In this document: one piece after another, positions 1 through 9,301 of the stretch
Position numbering within the stretch: position 1 is the stretch's first letter
Layout: the number at the start of each line of letters is the position of its first letter
Position numbers and translations under genes: made by a program
From: Candidatus Izimoplasma sp. ZiA1
GTDB taxonomy: Bacteria > Bacillota_I > Bacilli_A > Izemoplasmatales > Izemoplasmataceae
DNA length: 64,000 nucleotides
Assembly (NCBI GenBank): GCA_002285055.1
Contig: NQYJ01000006.1
Span: 16,952 to 80,951, forward strand
Direction: 5' to 3'
The notes under the pieces: generated by a model
What the model was told of the DNA's origin: nothing
Seen by the model: only the letters and a program-made list of their open reading frames with translations
Database searches by the model: none

Positions 1-286
1 CTGTATCGCTTTGAAATACTAACTCACTTGGTCGATGACTTTCTATATATGTATTAAATATTAATTTTTCGATATCCTTAATATCAGTTTCATTGACTTC
101 ACCAACTAAGTAGTGAAAATCAAATAAAGTGAATAATATCGCGTACCTTGGCTTTATATCATCATTTACATACAAAACACCATCGTACATATTCTCAAAA
201 ACTGAGTATACAACGGGAATTGAATGTTTAAGATTTTTAAACAAATAGGTATATTTATGATAGTCTTCTATATTTATCAGTTTCAT
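1..286 (-). CDS. GNAT-like acetyltransferase, N-terminal fragment (runs off left edge)
   Basis: An open frame starts at the ATG at 284-286 and stays open to base 1, so the C-terminus lies outside the window. A good ribosome site (AAAGAGGTGATA) sits just before the start. The 95 visible residues include the stretch PVVYSVFENMYDG followed by YVNDDIKPRYAILFT, a pattern I associate with the N-terminal half of the ZmaR-like GNAT acetyltransferases. The acetyl-CoA site would be in the missing part, so function is inferred from this half only. It is separated from the prepilin gene by a terminator. Confidence 0.6.
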   Translation of the reverse strand, partial: MKLINIEDYHKYTYLFKNLKHSIPVVYSVFENMYDGVLYVNDDIKPRYAILFTLFDFHYLVGEVNETDIKDIEKLIFNTYIESHRPSELVFQSDT

Positions 287-367
287 ATTATCACCTCTTT
301 ACTTAATTATATCATATATATAGTGTTTATAATTAAAAGTAACTTGTGTTTGTCAAAATTGCAAAAT

Positions 368-404
368 TAAAAGTTAGTAAATCATAAGATGATTTACTAA
401 CTTA
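368..404 (-). terminator. Rho-independent terminator after the prepilin gene
   Basis: A perfect 12-bp inverted repeat, GTTAGTAAATCA (373-384) and TGATTTACTAAC (390-401), with a 5-base loop. On the minus strand it is followed by TTTTAATTTT, so it ends the transcript of the gene at 442-882. Confidence 0.8.
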
Positions 405-441
405 GTTTTATCACTAGTTAAATAAGATTAAAAAAAATATT

Positions 442-882
442 TCATATTGCAATTTCACCTAGAACTACTTTAGTACGAGAGATGTCATAATAGAAGATTT
501 CAACTTTATTTGTTTTAACACCAAACCAAAATTTGTAATTCCCATCTCCACCATCTAAATTATGGATATTTTTTGCCTCTGGAACAATTGGGATTACTCT
601 TGAACCAAGATAGTTTAACATATCCTCAACAAACCAAGATCCAGTACCAGCATAAGACCTTTTTGTAACTGTGTTATATAACTTATTGTTTCTGATTGTT
701 AATGTACCATCTGCAATTGCGAGTTCAATTTTATCTTCTAATAATTTTACATTATATTCATCAACTTGTTCAGATGTATTTGTGATGATATCATCCAGTG
801 CTACAATTGAAAAAGCAGCGATAATTCCCATTACAACAATCACGATTAATAGTTCTATTAATGTTACTCCTTTTTGATTCAT
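442..882 (-). CDS. Type IV prepilin-like protein (N-methylation motif)
   Basis: This 146-residue protein begins MNQKGVTLIELLIVIVVMG, a textbook class III signal. A prepilin peptidase would cut after Gly5 and methylate the new N-terminal residue, and Glu10 is the conserved +5 glutamate. Residues 6-28 form the hydrophobic assembly helix. The rest is a small globular domain that I do not recognise. The start has an AAAAGGGGGTG ribosome site. No other pilus, secretion ATPase or prepilin peptidase gene is nearby, so it stands alone here. It could be a minor pilin or a competence pseudopilin encoded away from its machinery. Confidence 0.8.
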   Translation of the reverse strand: MNQKGVTLIELLIVIVVMGIIAAFSIVALDDIITNTSEQVDEYNVKLLEDKIELAIADGTLTIRNNKLYNTVTKRSYAGTGSWFVEDMLNYLGSRVIPIVPEAKNIHNLDGGDGNYKFWFGVKTNKVEIFYYDISRTKVVLGEIAI

Positions 883-913
883 TTGTGCACCCCCTTTTAA
901 ATGTATCCTATAT

Positions 914-922
914 ATTATATCA
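914..922 (-). promoter_or_regulatory. Extended -10 promoter of the prepilin gene
   Basis: Minus strand reads TGATATAAT, a consensus -10 with the TGn extension, about 30 bases before the start codon. No good -35 is visible at 17 bp, which is typical of extended -10 promoters. Confidence 0.5.
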
Positions 923-944
923 TATTTGTAATATTATTAAACAA

Positions 945-985
945 ATAAAAAAAGGCCTACAATTGAAATTATAGTCCTTTTTTAT
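945..985 (-). terminator. Terminator after the nitronate monooxygenase-like gene
   Basis: AAAAAAGG and CCTTTTTT arms enclose an imperfect inner stem. It lies directly after the stop at 997 on the minus strand and ends in a T-run. Confidence 0.65.
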
Positions 986-996
986 TTATCTTTTAT

Positions 997-2076
997 CTAG
1001 TTAAAACTTAAATCAATTTTGCATTCAGCGATTAGTCTTTTTACGATTTCATCAACTGATTCAATTTTTGTGATTAAGTAAGCTTTTGCGCCTGTAAATA
1101 TTAAACCTTTATTATCTCCATTACTACTATTTCCTAGTTGTTCAGTTATGCAATATGGAATGTTGCTTTTATTACAGGTTTTTAAGCAGTTTACACAGTA
1201 TTTAGGTTTGATTCTTTTTGTTTCTAAAATGTTAGTTAAGTAGTTTCTAATTGCTCTACCAGGAAGACCAGCAGGGCTTTCAACTCTAACAATATCTTCT
1301 TCTTTGGATTTAATGATCATATCCTTATACTCATCACTAGCATCACATTCATCTGAGGCGATAAATCTTGTGGCCATTTGAACACCATCTGCACCAGATT
1401 TTAAGATTGATGCGATATCATGTCCATCGTTAATTCCACCTGCAGCAATAATAGGAATTTGTTTATTATATTTTTCTTCAAATGGTTTGATTATTTCTTT
1501 TGTAGTTCTTACTATTGATTCTAAATCTTCAACGTTTCCACTATCAAAATCATCCTTTGTAAATCCTAAATGTCCACCAGCTAGTGGGCCTTCACAAACG
1601 ATAAATTCAGGCATAAAATGATGTCTTCTATCCCAGCTTTTTAGTAATAATCTTGCGGCTCTAGCACTTGATACGATAAATGCACCTTTTACTTTTGTGT
1701 TTTTAATATACTCTGGTAAATCAACCGGTAAGCCTGCACCGCTAATAATAAAATCAATATCTTGTTTGCTTAAAAACTCAGCAAACTCTTGATAGTTATT
1801 CATGGCATGCATCAAGTTTACACCTAAAATACCATCTGGGTTATTTTCTCTAATATTACTAATTTCTTCACTAAGAGCGATTAAGTTTTCTTTCATTGGG
1901 TTATCTTTAAACCCTTTTCTTAAAAATCCAATTTGAGCAGCACTGATAGTTGCAACAATACCACTATTCATACAAGCTTTTGCTAATTTTCCTAAGCTAA
2001 TTCTGATTCCCATTCCACCTTGGATTATAGGAAACTTAGCTGTTTTTCCATTTATAATTAATTCTTTAATTTTCAT
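997..2076 (-). CDS. Nitronate monooxygenase / FabK-like FMN enzyme
   Basis: A 359-residue TIM-barrel flavoenzyme of the NMO (2-nitropropane dioxygenase) family. Visible motifs are IIQGGMGIRIS at the N-terminus (FMN phosphate region), IIAAGGINDG near residue 210 and GADGVQMATRFIAS near 230. The C-terminus carries a cysteine cluster (CVNCLKTC, then a further Cys) seen in some clostridial members, which may bind metal. Family members oxidise nitronates or act as enoyl-ACP reductases (FabK). With no fatty-acid genes nearby the substrate cannot be set. It has its own strong promoter and follows the purine operon terminator, so it is probably expressed separately. Confidence 0.8.
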   Translation of the reverse strand: MKIKELIINGKTAKFPIIQGGMGIRISLGKLAKACMNSGIVATISAAQIGFLRKGFKDNPMKENLIALSEEISNIRENNPDGILGVNLMHAMNNYQEFAEFLSKQDIDFIISGAGLPVDLPEYIKNTKVKGAFIVSSARAARLLLKSWDRRHHFMPEFIVCEGPLAGGHLGFTKDDFDSGNVEDLESIVRTTKEIIKPFEEKYNKQIPIIAAGGINDGHDIASILKSGADGVQMATRFIASDECDASDEYKDMIIKSKEEDIVRVESPAGLPGRAIRNYLTNILETKRIKPKYCVNCLKTCNKSNIPYCITEQLGNSSNGDNKGLIFTGAKAYLITKIESVDEIVKRLIAECKIDLSFN

Positions 2077-2085
2077 ATTAACCTC

Positions 2086-2107
2086 CGAAATAAATATCCT
2101 TATTTCG
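2086..2107. repeat. 8-bp inverted repeat in the 5' leader of the NMO gene
   Basis: CGAAATAA (2086-2093) and TTATTTCG (2100-2107) with a 6-base spacer. It lies between the -10 box and the ribosome site, overlapping the presumed transcription start, which is a standard operator position. It could also be a small mRNA hairpin. Confidence 0.5.
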
Positions 2108-2111
2108 ATTA

Positions 2112-2140
2112 ATAATAGCTTAATTTACTTTGAATGTCAA
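2112..2140 (-). promoter_or_regulatory. Strong promoter of the NMO gene
   Basis: Minus strand: TTGACA (2135-2140), 17-bp spacer, TATTAT (2112-2117). The -35 is perfect and the -10 is 5/6. Confidence 0.8.
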
Positions 2141-2255
2141 ATAAAATTTTTATTGATATTTTTTTGGTTGTTTTATTGAGTTTCTTACTTTATGTTTTAA
2201 GGTGTTTTATAGTATCTTTTATCATTATTTTATCCAAAAATATGAGCTTTTAGCG

Positions 2256-2284
2256 TAAAAAAAGACTTCAAATGAAGTCTTTTA
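2256..2284 (-). terminator. Terminator of the purine catabolism operon
   Basis: AAAGACTTC (2261-2269), loop AAAT, GAAGTCTTT (2274-2282), with a T-run on the minus strand. It overlaps the stop codon of the guanine deaminase gene and closes the operon that begins near 17.7 kb. Confidence 0.85.
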
Positions 2285-2746
2285 ATATTTTACTCTATTT
2301 ACCTTTTCTGCCCATTCAACAAATGGTTCTTTGCATTCCTCACAATCAATTGTGTGAATTTTAACTTGTTCTTCTGTAGCTGTTTTGTTGATGACATCAT
2401 AGATGTATTGATCATCAAAATCTATTTTTGCAGCATCAAATCTGTTTGCTCCATAATATAAACTTTTCATTTTAGCCCAGTGGATTGCTGCAAAGCACAT
2501 TGGGCATGGTTCACATGTTGAATAGATTTCACAATCAGATAAGTCAAATCTACCAAGTAGTTTTGTGGCTTTTCTAATAACTGTAATTTCAGCATGGGCT
2601 GTAGGGTCATTTGTTTTAACTACTTCATTATGACCTTTAGCAATTATTTTTCCATCTTTAACAATAACTGCTCCAAATGGTCCACCTTCATCACTTCTCA
2701 TCCCTTTGAAAGCTTCTTCTATTGCTACTTTCATAAACTTGTTCAT
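2282..2746 (-). CDS. guaD: Guanine deaminase (cytidine-deaminase fold)
   Basis: A 154-residue zinc deaminase. The motif H51-A-E53 supplies one zinc ligand and the proton-shuttle Glu, and C78-E-P-C81-P-M-C84 supplies the other ligands. Length and the block GGPFGAVIVKDG match Bacillus GuaD, which turns guanine into xanthine and ammonia. Its place at the end of a purine-degradation operon supports this over tRNA or cytosine deaminase. A GTG two codons upstream is in frame, but the GAAGGGTG ribosome site overlaps it, so the ATG at 2744-2746 is taken. The product xanthine is a substrate for the molybdenum hydroxylases upstream. Confidence 0.88.
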   Translation of the reverse strand: MNKFMKVAIEEAFKGMRSDEGGPFGAVIVKDGKIIAKGHNEVVKTNDPTAHAEITVIRKATKLLGRFDLSDCEIYSTCEPCPMCFAAIHWAKMKSLYYGANRFDAAKIDFDDQYIYDVINKTATEEQVKIHTIDCEECKEPFVEWAEKVNRVKY

Positions 2747-2760
2747 ATTCACCCTTCTTT

Positions 2761-3744
2761 CTATTTGTTACCCATTGTCATCGCCATAACTGCTTTAGCA
2801 GTATGTAAACGATTCTCAGCTTCTTGGTAAACAATTGATTGAGGTCCATCAATTACACTATCTGTAACTTCATTTCCTCTATCAGCAGGAAGAGCATGCA
2901 TATATTTTACATTCTTGTTAGCTAAAGCCATTAGTTCTTCAGTACATTTCCAGCTCTTATAAGATTCAAGTAAATCATCAACAACTTCATTTGATTGATT
3001 ATTTACCCAGCTTCCCCAGTTTTTAGGGATAACAATATCAGCATCTTTAAATGCTTCTTCAATATTATGAGTTATTGTAAATGATCCACCATTTTCAAGG
3101 GCATTTTGTTTTGCTTTCTCGATTGCCCATTTTGGCATTTCATAACCTTTTGGATATGCAAGAGTTACATCCATAGCATAACGAGGGAATAATAAAATTT
3201 GTGTTAAGGGTACACTTATTGGTTTTTTATGCGATGTAGCATATGCCCATATAATTGATACTTTTAAATGTTTAGTATCTTTTTTAACTTCTTTTATAGT
3301 CATTAAATCTGCAAGACCTTGCATCGGGTGATAGAGATCACATTGTAAGTTCATAATTGGTACAGTTGAATGTGTTGCCATATCATTCATAAACTTGTTT
3401 CCTATTTCCCAAAAACAATTACGACAAGCTATCCCATGTCCATAAGAAGATAAAATAACAGCTGTGTCTTTTGCTGATTCACCGTGCGAAATTTGCATTG
3501 TTGATGTGTCTAAAAAGTTAGCATGTCCACCAAGTTGAGCGATACCTGCTTCCATTGAATTTCTTGTTCTTGTTGATTGTTCAAAAAACATTAAGAATGA
3601 TGTTTTATTTTTTAGGTATGAAGTATCTTCATTATTATAGAATTTGTTTTTTAAGTCTGATGATACTTCTAATAAACGATCAATTTCGCTTTTTTTCCAA
3701 TCTTCTAATGTAATAAAATGTTTTCCTTTAAATTCTGGTTTCAT
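2761..3744 (-). CDS. ygeW: YgeW-type carbamoyltransferase
   Basis: A 327-residue member of the aspartate/ornithine transcarbamylase fold. FFEQSTRTRNS near residue 55 is the S-T-R-T-R carbamoyl-phosphate loop, and HPMQGLADLMT is the second phosphate-binding segment. It is more like the E. coli YgeW family than true OTCase, and its neighbours are YgeY, SsnA and hydantoinase, as in the E. coli/clostridial purine cluster. There it is thought to run in the breakdown direction, giving carbamoyl phosphate from a ureido intermediate. The exact substrate is not settled by the sequence. Good GAGGAGG ribosome site. Separated from YgeY by 2 bp. Confidence 0.85.
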   Translation of the reverse strand: MKPEFKGKHFITLEDWKKSEIDRLLEVSSDLKNKFYNNEDTSYLKNKTSFLMFFEQSTRTRNSMEAGIAQLGGHANFLDTSTMQISHGESAKDTAVILSSYGHGIACRNCFWEIGNKFMNDMATHSTVPIMNLQCDLYHPMQGLADLMTIKEVKKDTKHLKVSIIWAYATSHKKPISVPLTQILLFPRYAMDVTLAYPKGYEMPKWAIEKAKQNALENGGSFTITHNIEEAFKDADIVIPKNWGSWVNNQSNEVVDDLLESYKSWKCTEELMALANKNVKYMHALPADRGNEVTDSVIDGPQSIVYQEAENRLHTAKAVMAMTMGNK

Positions 3745-3746
3745 TT

Positions 3747-4964
3747 TTATTCCTCCTCATTTAGTTGATTAAGATAAGTTAAAGGGATTGTTGCATACAT
3801 AGCACAAGCTTTAACTAATTCTGATTTAAATGTTTTTTCATTTGGAGCATGAGCTTCTTCTTCATGTCCAGGACCAAATCCGATACATGGAATATTATAA
3901 CGTCCCATTATTGAAACAGCATTTGTTGAGAATGTCCATTTGTCAACAAGTGGTTTTTTGTTAAATAATCCTTCATATGCATTAACTGTACTAACACATA
4001 CATCATGTTTTTCATCTAAAACCCAAGTTGGGAAATATGATTTTGTAGGATAAACAAGACCAGTATATGAAGGTCTTTTATAATCATACATTTCAACAAT
4101 CGCTCCGGCTTTTTTAACTGAATCTAAGTTCTCGATTTCTGCGATTGCACTCTCAAATGTTTCACCATCTGTTAATCTTCTATCAATTGAGATTGAACAT
4201 CCGTCTGCTACTGCACATCTTGAAGGTGAACTATAGAATATTTCACTTACAGTTAGACTTCCTTTACCTAAGAACGGATCGTTTTTAAGTTTAGGATGTA
4301 ATTCTTGTAAATCAAGTAAGATTGGTGCCATTTTATAAATAGCATTGTCTCCACGTTCTGGAGCACTACCATGACAACTAATCCCTGATGTTGAGACTTT
4401 TATTTCCATTCTTCCGCGGTGTCCACGGTAGATATTTAGACTTGTTGGTTCTGTGATAACTACAAACTCAGGTTTTATGTTTAACTCATTAATTATATAT
4501 TGCCAGCACAGTCCATCACAATCTTCTTCTTGGACAGTACCAGTAATTAATAATGTGTAGTCATCTAAAAGATTTAAATCTTTAATGATTTTGCCAGCGT
4601 ATACCATCGAAGCCATCCCGCCTTCTTGATCACTTCCACCACGACCATAGATTTCATCACCAACAACTTTACCAATATATGGGTCGAACTCCCAGTTTTT
4701 TATTTCGCCAATACCAACTGTGTCGATGTGAGCATCCATTGCGATTAGATGTTTACCATGACCAATATATCCTAAGATGTTACCCATTGGATCTATTGTG
4801 ATTTTATCAAATCCAACTTTTTCCATTTCTTCTTTTATTCTTAGTACAACTTTTTCTTCATCACAACTTTCACTAGGGATTCTTATCATATCTCTTAAAA
4901 AATTAGTGATGTCTTCTTCATAATGTTTTGCTTGTTTTAAAATATCTTCAAAGTTTATTTTCAT
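3747..4964 (-). CDS. ygeY: YgeY-family M20 metallohydrolase
   Basis: A 405-residue M20 peptidase/deacylase. The zinc ligands are visible in [10 protein letters not shown] (H-x-D), [10 protein letters not shown] (bridging Asp) and TVQEEDCDG (Glu pair), and the late segment [15 protein letters not shown] gives the last His. YgeY members belong to the selenium-linked purine cluster, where one is thought to cleave an amide of an opened-ring intermediate before YgeW acts. The start ATG overlaps the stop of the upstream PLP gene (ATGA), indicating translational coupling. Confidence 0.85.
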   Translation of the reverse strand: MKINFEDILKQAKHYEEDITNFLRDMIRIPSESCDEEKVVLRIKEEMEKVGFDKITIDPMGNILGYIGHGKHLIAMDAHIDTVGIGEIKNWEFDPYIGKVVGDEIYGRGGSDQEGGMASMVYAGKIIKDLNLLDDYTLLITGTVQEEDCDGLCWQYIINELNIKPEFVVITEPTSLNIYRGHRGRMEIKVSTSGISCHGSAPERGDNAIYKMAPILLDLQELHPKLKNDPFLGKGSLTVSEIFYSSPSRCAVADGCSISIDRRLTDGETFESAIAEIENLDSVKKAGAIVEMYDYKRPSYTGLVYPTKSYFPTWVLDEKHDVCVSTVNAYEGLFNKKPLVDKWTFSTNAVSIMGRYNIPCIGFGPGHEEEAHAPNEKTFKSELVKACAMYATIPLTYLNQLNEEE

Positions 4965-6325
4965 TTTTGTTCACGCATTTTTATGATTAAATCATTATAT
5001 TTTTCAATTTTGTGATATTCATTATCCCAAAATTCTTGTTTTTTCATTGCGTCTAGATAAGATTGTTCATAACCAAATTTTAACCAATCATTTTCTTTTT
5101 GAGTGAAAAGTTGTTCTTTACGTTCTTTTGATCTAAAATCAGTAACATCTTCTTCACCGATTTTTCTAAAGATATCATTAAACCATCTTCTTAGTACAAA
5201 ATCTTCTGTTTCTAGGTATCTTCTTTCTAAATCTTCTAAGACACTGTCATAACGATCAAAACCGTCTGTAGCGATTGTTACTACATTATCATCTGGTCCT
5301 AGTTTTAAATATTTAGCTATTTTAATTGCGCCAATAATATTACATAAACCAGAAGGTCCAAAGCTTTCTTTTAGTAATAACGCTTTTTCTTCACTAATTC
5401 CTTGTTCTTTAAGTACTTCAATACCATCATGGATTATTTTTAACCCTCTTACTGTATCATCATCTTTAATTAGAGCAATAAAATCTGTGTTCAATACATT
5501 ATGAATTAATGTACACATTTTATCTCCGATTCCTTCAATACGATGTTGACCTCTTCCCCCGTTCATTAATGTCGAACACTCATATGGTTCTAAGGCAACA
5601 ACTTTAGCTTCTGGATAAACAGCTTTAATTTGATCTCCAGCAGCAATTGTTCCAGCACTACCTACTGCGCTTGTAAATGCAGCAATACGACCATTACCAA
5701 TTCCTTCTACTGCTTCAATACAACTATTACCAGTTACATGTCGATGGAAACGGTAGTTAGGCATTAATTCAAACTGAGCTAATGATCTGTTTTTAGGGTT
5801 ACGCTTAAGTTCAAACGTTCTTTCTAGAGTCAAAATTACATCACTCTCAGTACCAGGAGTTAAATCTAATTTTGCTCCATAACGTTCAATTCTTTCATAT
5901 CTTTCTTTACTCATATTATCAGGCATAATAACAATAGAATCATACTTCATTAAATTACAAATGTATGAAACTCCGATTCCAAAGTTTCCAGTTGATGGAC
6001 CTAAAATAGTATGTTCTCCTGGAGTGATTTCGCCATCTACTGAACCTTCAATTAGTGTCGAATATGCTGGTCCTACTTTATGAGAACCTGATGGAAAGTT
6101 TTTACCAAGAAGAACGACAATGTTTGCTTCTACACCTGTTAGTTCTTTTGGTAAGACAATTTTGTTAACCTCGTTTTTTTCGTTTTTCCATGTAATGTTA
6201 AAAAGGTTAATTGGATCTAGTTCATTGTTAACTTTTGCTACTAATGCTTTTTCTCTGATTTTGGGACTGATTTTACTAGGATGAAGCATTTCCTCGTAAG
6301 TTGGTCCGAATGGAATTTTATTCAT
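4961..6325 (-). CDS. PLP-dependent fold-type II enzyme of the purine cluster
   Basis: A 454-residue member of the cysteine synthase/threonine synthase superfamily. K83 in [12 protein letters not shown] is the probable PLP lysine, and [13 protein letters not shown] fits the substrate/phosphate loop. It is not recognisably YgeX (diaminopropionate ammonia-lyase), although it occupies the YgeX place next to YgeY and YgeW. A beta-elimination or deamination step on an amino-acid-like purine fragment is the likely role, by position. It overlaps the next PLP gene upstream by 4 bp, so the two are coupled and may form a complex. Confidence 0.7.
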   Translation of the reverse strand: MNKIPFGPTYEEMLHPSKISPKIREKALVAKVNNELDPINLFNITWKNEKNEVNKIVLPKELTGVEANIVVLLGKNFPSGSHKVGPAYSTLIEGSVDGEITPGEHTILGPSTGNFGIGVSYICNLMKYDSIVIMPDNMSKERYERIERYGAKLDLTPGTESDVILTLERTFELKRNPKNRSLAQFELMPNYRFHRHVTGNSCIEAVEGIGNGRIAAFTSAVGSAGTIAAGDQIKAVYPEAKVVALEPYECSTLMNGGRGQHRIEGIGDKMCTLIHNVLNTDFIALIKDDDTVRGLKIIHDGIEVLKEQGISEEKALLLKESFGPSGLCNIIGAIKIAKYLKLGPDDNVVTIATDGFDRYDSVLEDLERRYLETEDFVLRRWFNDIFRKIGEEDVTDFRSKERKEQLFTQKENDWLKFGYEQSYLDAMKKQEFWDNEYHKIEKYNDLIIKMREQK

Positions 6326-7569
6326 TTCTTCACCTCGTTATTTTTTATATGTTTTTGTAATTCCTTAATATCATTTTTAATTTTATGGATCTTTGAAACT
6401 TTTGATTCAATACTTTTTGGATCTTTTAATCCATTTCCAGTTACTATTATTGCGATTTTATCTGTTTTAGTGATTTTGTTTAGTTTTTTTGCCTTCAATA
6501 GTCCTGAAAGGGCAGTTACTCCAGCTGGTTCACCGAATAACCCTTCATTTTCACCTAAGATACTCATTGCATCTAATATTTCATCATCAGTTACAGTCAT
6601 ATAATATCCTCCGGTTTTTAATACGGCATTTAAACCTTTAACTGGGTTTCTAGGAATACCAACTGCAATACTATCTGCGATTGTATTTTCTTCAGTTTCT
6701 TTTAGTGGTTCACTGTTTAGCCAAGCGTTATAAAATGGTGAGCAACCACTACTTTGAACACCTACAATTTTAGGTATCTTTTTGATTAAATCTAGTTTAA
6801 ATAAATCATATAATCCTTTATATACTGAACCAATAGTACAACCATCTCCGACACTAACAAATACATAGTCTAGAGATTCAAAGTTAAGTTGTTCCATTAC
6901 TTCATATATCACAGTCTTTTTACCCTCTACAAGATGGGGGTTGATTGCTGCATTACGATTATAAAATTTGTATTTGTTTATTGCCTCTTTTGATATTTCA
7001 TATGTTTTTTTATAGTCACCATCAACTTTAAATACTTTAGAACCATATATTACTAACTGTGATAATTTACCAAGTGGAGCTCTTTTTGGAACAAATATCA
7101 CTGATTTAATTCCCATTTTAGCAGCATTACCAGCTAATGAAGATGCTGCGTTTCCTGTTGATGAACAACAGATTGTGTCTTTACCCTCTTCTATTGCTTT
7201 TAAAACAGCAACTGCACTTGCTCGGTCTTTTAAAGAAGCAGTTGGGTTTAGTCCTTCATCTTTAAAATATAGATTATCGATATCAAGTTTTTTTGATAGG
7301 TTATATGATTTATATAATGGAGTCCAACCGACTTTCAACATCTTATTAAAGTTTTGATTTTTAATTGTCATTAATTTATGATATCTGAACATTGAATAAT
7401 TATGGTTATTTTTAAAGTATTCTTTGTTGATTTCTTTTTTCATACTTTGATAATCATAATTAACATCTAGAATTCCTATATCATGACATTCATCACATAC
7501 TAAATGTTGATAGTTTTTTTCAAACTTTTTATTACATATAGTACATGTATATCCACTAACATATTCCAA
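6322..7569 (-). CDS. Threonine synthase-like PLP enzyme with N-terminal zinc ribbon
   Basis: A 415-residue fold-type II PLP enzyme. Residues 9-28 carry C9-x2-C12 and C25-x2-C28, a zinc-ribbon pair seen in some threonine synthases. K114 in NPTASLKDRAS is the PLP lysine, and CSSTGNAASSLAGNAA binds the phosphate. No threonine pathway gene is nearby, and it is paired with a second PLP enzyme in a purine operon, so true ThrC activity is doubtful. The start is TTG at 7567-7569, 9 bases after a GAGG, just after the adenine deaminase stop. It may handle an unsaturated amino acid or diamino acid from purine ring breakdown. Confidence 0.65.
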   Translation of the reverse strand: MEYVSGYTCTICNKKFEKNYQHLVCDECHDIGILDVNYDYQSMKKEINKEYFKNNHNYSMFRYHKLMTIKNQNFNKMLKVGWTPLYKSYNLSKKLDIDNLYFKDEGLNPTASLKDRASAVAVLKAIEEGKDTICCSSTGNAASSLAGNAAKMGIKSVIFVPKRAPLGKLSQLVIYGSKVFKVDGDYKKTYEISKEAINKYKFYNRNAAINPHLVEGKKTVIYEVMEQLNFESLDYVFVSVGDGCTIGSVYKGLYDLFKLDLIKKIPKIVGVQSSGCSPFYNAWLNSEPLKETEENTIADSIAVGIPRNPVKGLNAVLKTGGYYMTVTDDEILDAMSILGENEGLFGEPAGVTALSGLLKAKKLNKITKTDKIAIIVTGNGLKDPKSIESKVSKIHKIKNDIKELQKHIKNNEVKK

Positions 7570-7570
7570 T

Positions 7571-9283
7571 TTAATCAGCCTCGATTTCTACAAGTTCAAA
7601 TTTAGTTACATCAAATAAACCTTTATCAGTAAGTTTTAAATCAGGAATAACAGGAAGACTCATAAAAGCAAGTGATAAGAATGGGTCATCGACTTCTTTT
7701 TTTACACCCAGTTTTCTTGCGGCTTGATTTAAGTTTTTAAGTTTTGATTCAACTACTTCAATATCTTGGTTTGTCATTAAACCAGCAATTTCTAGTTGGA
7801 GATAATCAATTACTTTACCTTTACTAGCAACGACAATCCCGCCTTCAATTCTTTTTAGTTCTTTGATAACTTCTATCATGTCCTCATCATTATCACCAAC
7901 TACAATTAAGTTATGTGAGTCATGGGCAATAGACATTCCAATTGCTCCATTTTTTAATCCATAACCTGTAAGTAGTCCTAGACCGATATTTTTTGTATAG
8001 TGATGTCTTTCAATTACTGCGATTTTTAAAATATCATCTTCTTCATTATTGACATATATCCCGTTTTCAATTTCAACTTCTTTGATAACTTGTTTTGTGA
8101 TTACGTTTTGTTCAATCAATTTAATCACTTTAACTTTATTTGATTTTAGCTTTAAGTCTAAGTTTATATCTTTAAAGTTAAACTTAACTGTTTTTAATAC
8201 ATCTGAATTTACATATTTTGTAGTCTCAAATAAATGAACATTATCCTTAGCAACTAATACACCGTTTTTAAAGACCAGGTTTGGCTCAATTTTATCTAGA
8301 GTTTTAAAGACGATTAAATCAGCAAAATATCCAGGCGCAATTGCTCCTTGTTGTTTTAAGTTATAACAAGTTGCTGTATTGATTGTCGCCATTTGAATGG
8401 CGATTAATGGATCAACTTTATTTTCTATTGCTTTATTGATATTAAAATTAATATGTCCTTCTTTTCTAATATCCTCAGGATGTTTATCATCAGTGCAAAA
8501 CATTAATCGGTGTGAATTATCCTTTGTTACACCTTTTGACAATGCTTCAACATTTCTAGTAGCTGATCCTTCACGAAGGTGTATATACATCCCACGTTTT
8601 AGTTTTTCTTGCATTTCTAAAACTGTCGTACATTCATGATCAGTTTTAATACCAGAAATTAAATATGCGTTTAACTCCTCATTAGTTACATTTGGTGCGT
8701 GACCATCAATGATAAAGTCTTTCATTGTTTTTAGTTTTTTTATCATACCCTCTTCACCATTGATAACTGAAACGTAATCCATTACTTCTCCTAAACCTAG
8801 TATTCCTTCTGTGGTTTTTAGTTTTTTTATTTCCTTACTAGAAATAATTGCACCATTAGATTCAAAGACGGTTGCTGGAACACATGAGGGAATCATTATG
8901 TTGACATCAAGAGGTGTTTTTTTACTTGATTCAACCATATATTTAATTCCTTCAATACCTATTACATTAGCTATTTCATGTGGATCTGCGATAACTGTCG
9001 TCGTTCCTTTTGGCATGATTATTTTTGAGAATTCTGATGGTGTTAACATTGATGATTCGATATGGACATGTCCATCAATTAATCCAGGAGCAACAAATTG
9101 ATTTTTAATATCAATTTCTCTTTTCCCATTATAATTTCCAATACCGACAATATAACCATCTTCTATGGCGATGTCATTATGTTCAATTGAACGATCAAAT
9201 ACATTAACTATTTGACAGTTTTTAAGTACTAACTCTGCTTTTTCTTCTTTTTTTGCTACTTTAGATAGTCTTAGTAAATCCAC
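7571..9283 (-). CDS. ade: Adenine deaminase
   Basis: A 570-residue amidohydrolase of the Ade/AdeC family, converting adenine to hypoxanthine plus ammonia. Metal-binding motifs are GLIDGHVHIESSML near residue 75, ADPHEIANV near 100 and FCTDDKHPEDI near 270. The C-terminal half (AHDSHNLIVVGDNDEDM) is the Ade-specific domain. Length matches Bacillus Ade. The start is GTG with AAAGGTG upstream. It feeds hypoxanthine to the molybdenum hydroxylase encoded just upstream and complements GuaD, so both amino-purines can enter the pathway. Confidence 0.92.
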   Translation of the reverse strand: MDLLRLSKVAKKEEKAELVLKNCQIVNVFDRSIEHNDIAIEDGYIVGIGNYNGKREIDIKNQFVAPGLIDGHVHIESSMLTPSEFSKIIMPKGTTTVIADPHEIANVIGIEGIKYMVESSKKTPLDVNIMIPSCVPATVFESNGAIISSKEIKKLKTTEGILGLGEVMDYVSVINGEEGMIKKLKTMKDFIIDGHAPNVTNEELNAYLISGIKTDHECTTVLEMQEKLKRGMYIHLREGSATRNVEALSKGVTKDNSHRLMFCTDDKHPEDIRKEGHINFNINKAIENKVDPLIAIQMATINTATCYNLKQQGAIAPGYFADLIVFKTLDKIEPNLVFKNGVLVAKDNVHLFETTKYVNSDVLKTVKFNFKDINLDLKLKSNKVKVIKLIEQNVITKQVIKEVEIENGIYVNNEEDDILKIAVIERHHYTKNIGLGLLTGYGLKNGAIGMSIAHDSHNLIVVGDNDEDMIEVIKELKRIEGGIVVASKGKVIDYLQLEIAGLMTNQDIEVVESKLKNLNQAARKLGVKKEVDDPFLSLAFMSLPVIPDLKLTDKGLFDVTKFELVEIEAD

Positions 9284-9301
9284 AAAATCACACCTTTCTT
9301 T

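Noticed and set aside
4961..6325. YgeX (diaminopropionate ammonia-lyase) assignment
   Set aside because: The lysine context ([10 protein letters not shown]) and overall sequence differ from YgeX, so only a generic PLP fold-type II call is supported.
8811..9101. 96-codon open frame opposite adenine deaminase
   Set aside because: Antisense shadow of a well-conserved gene with no family motif or start signal.
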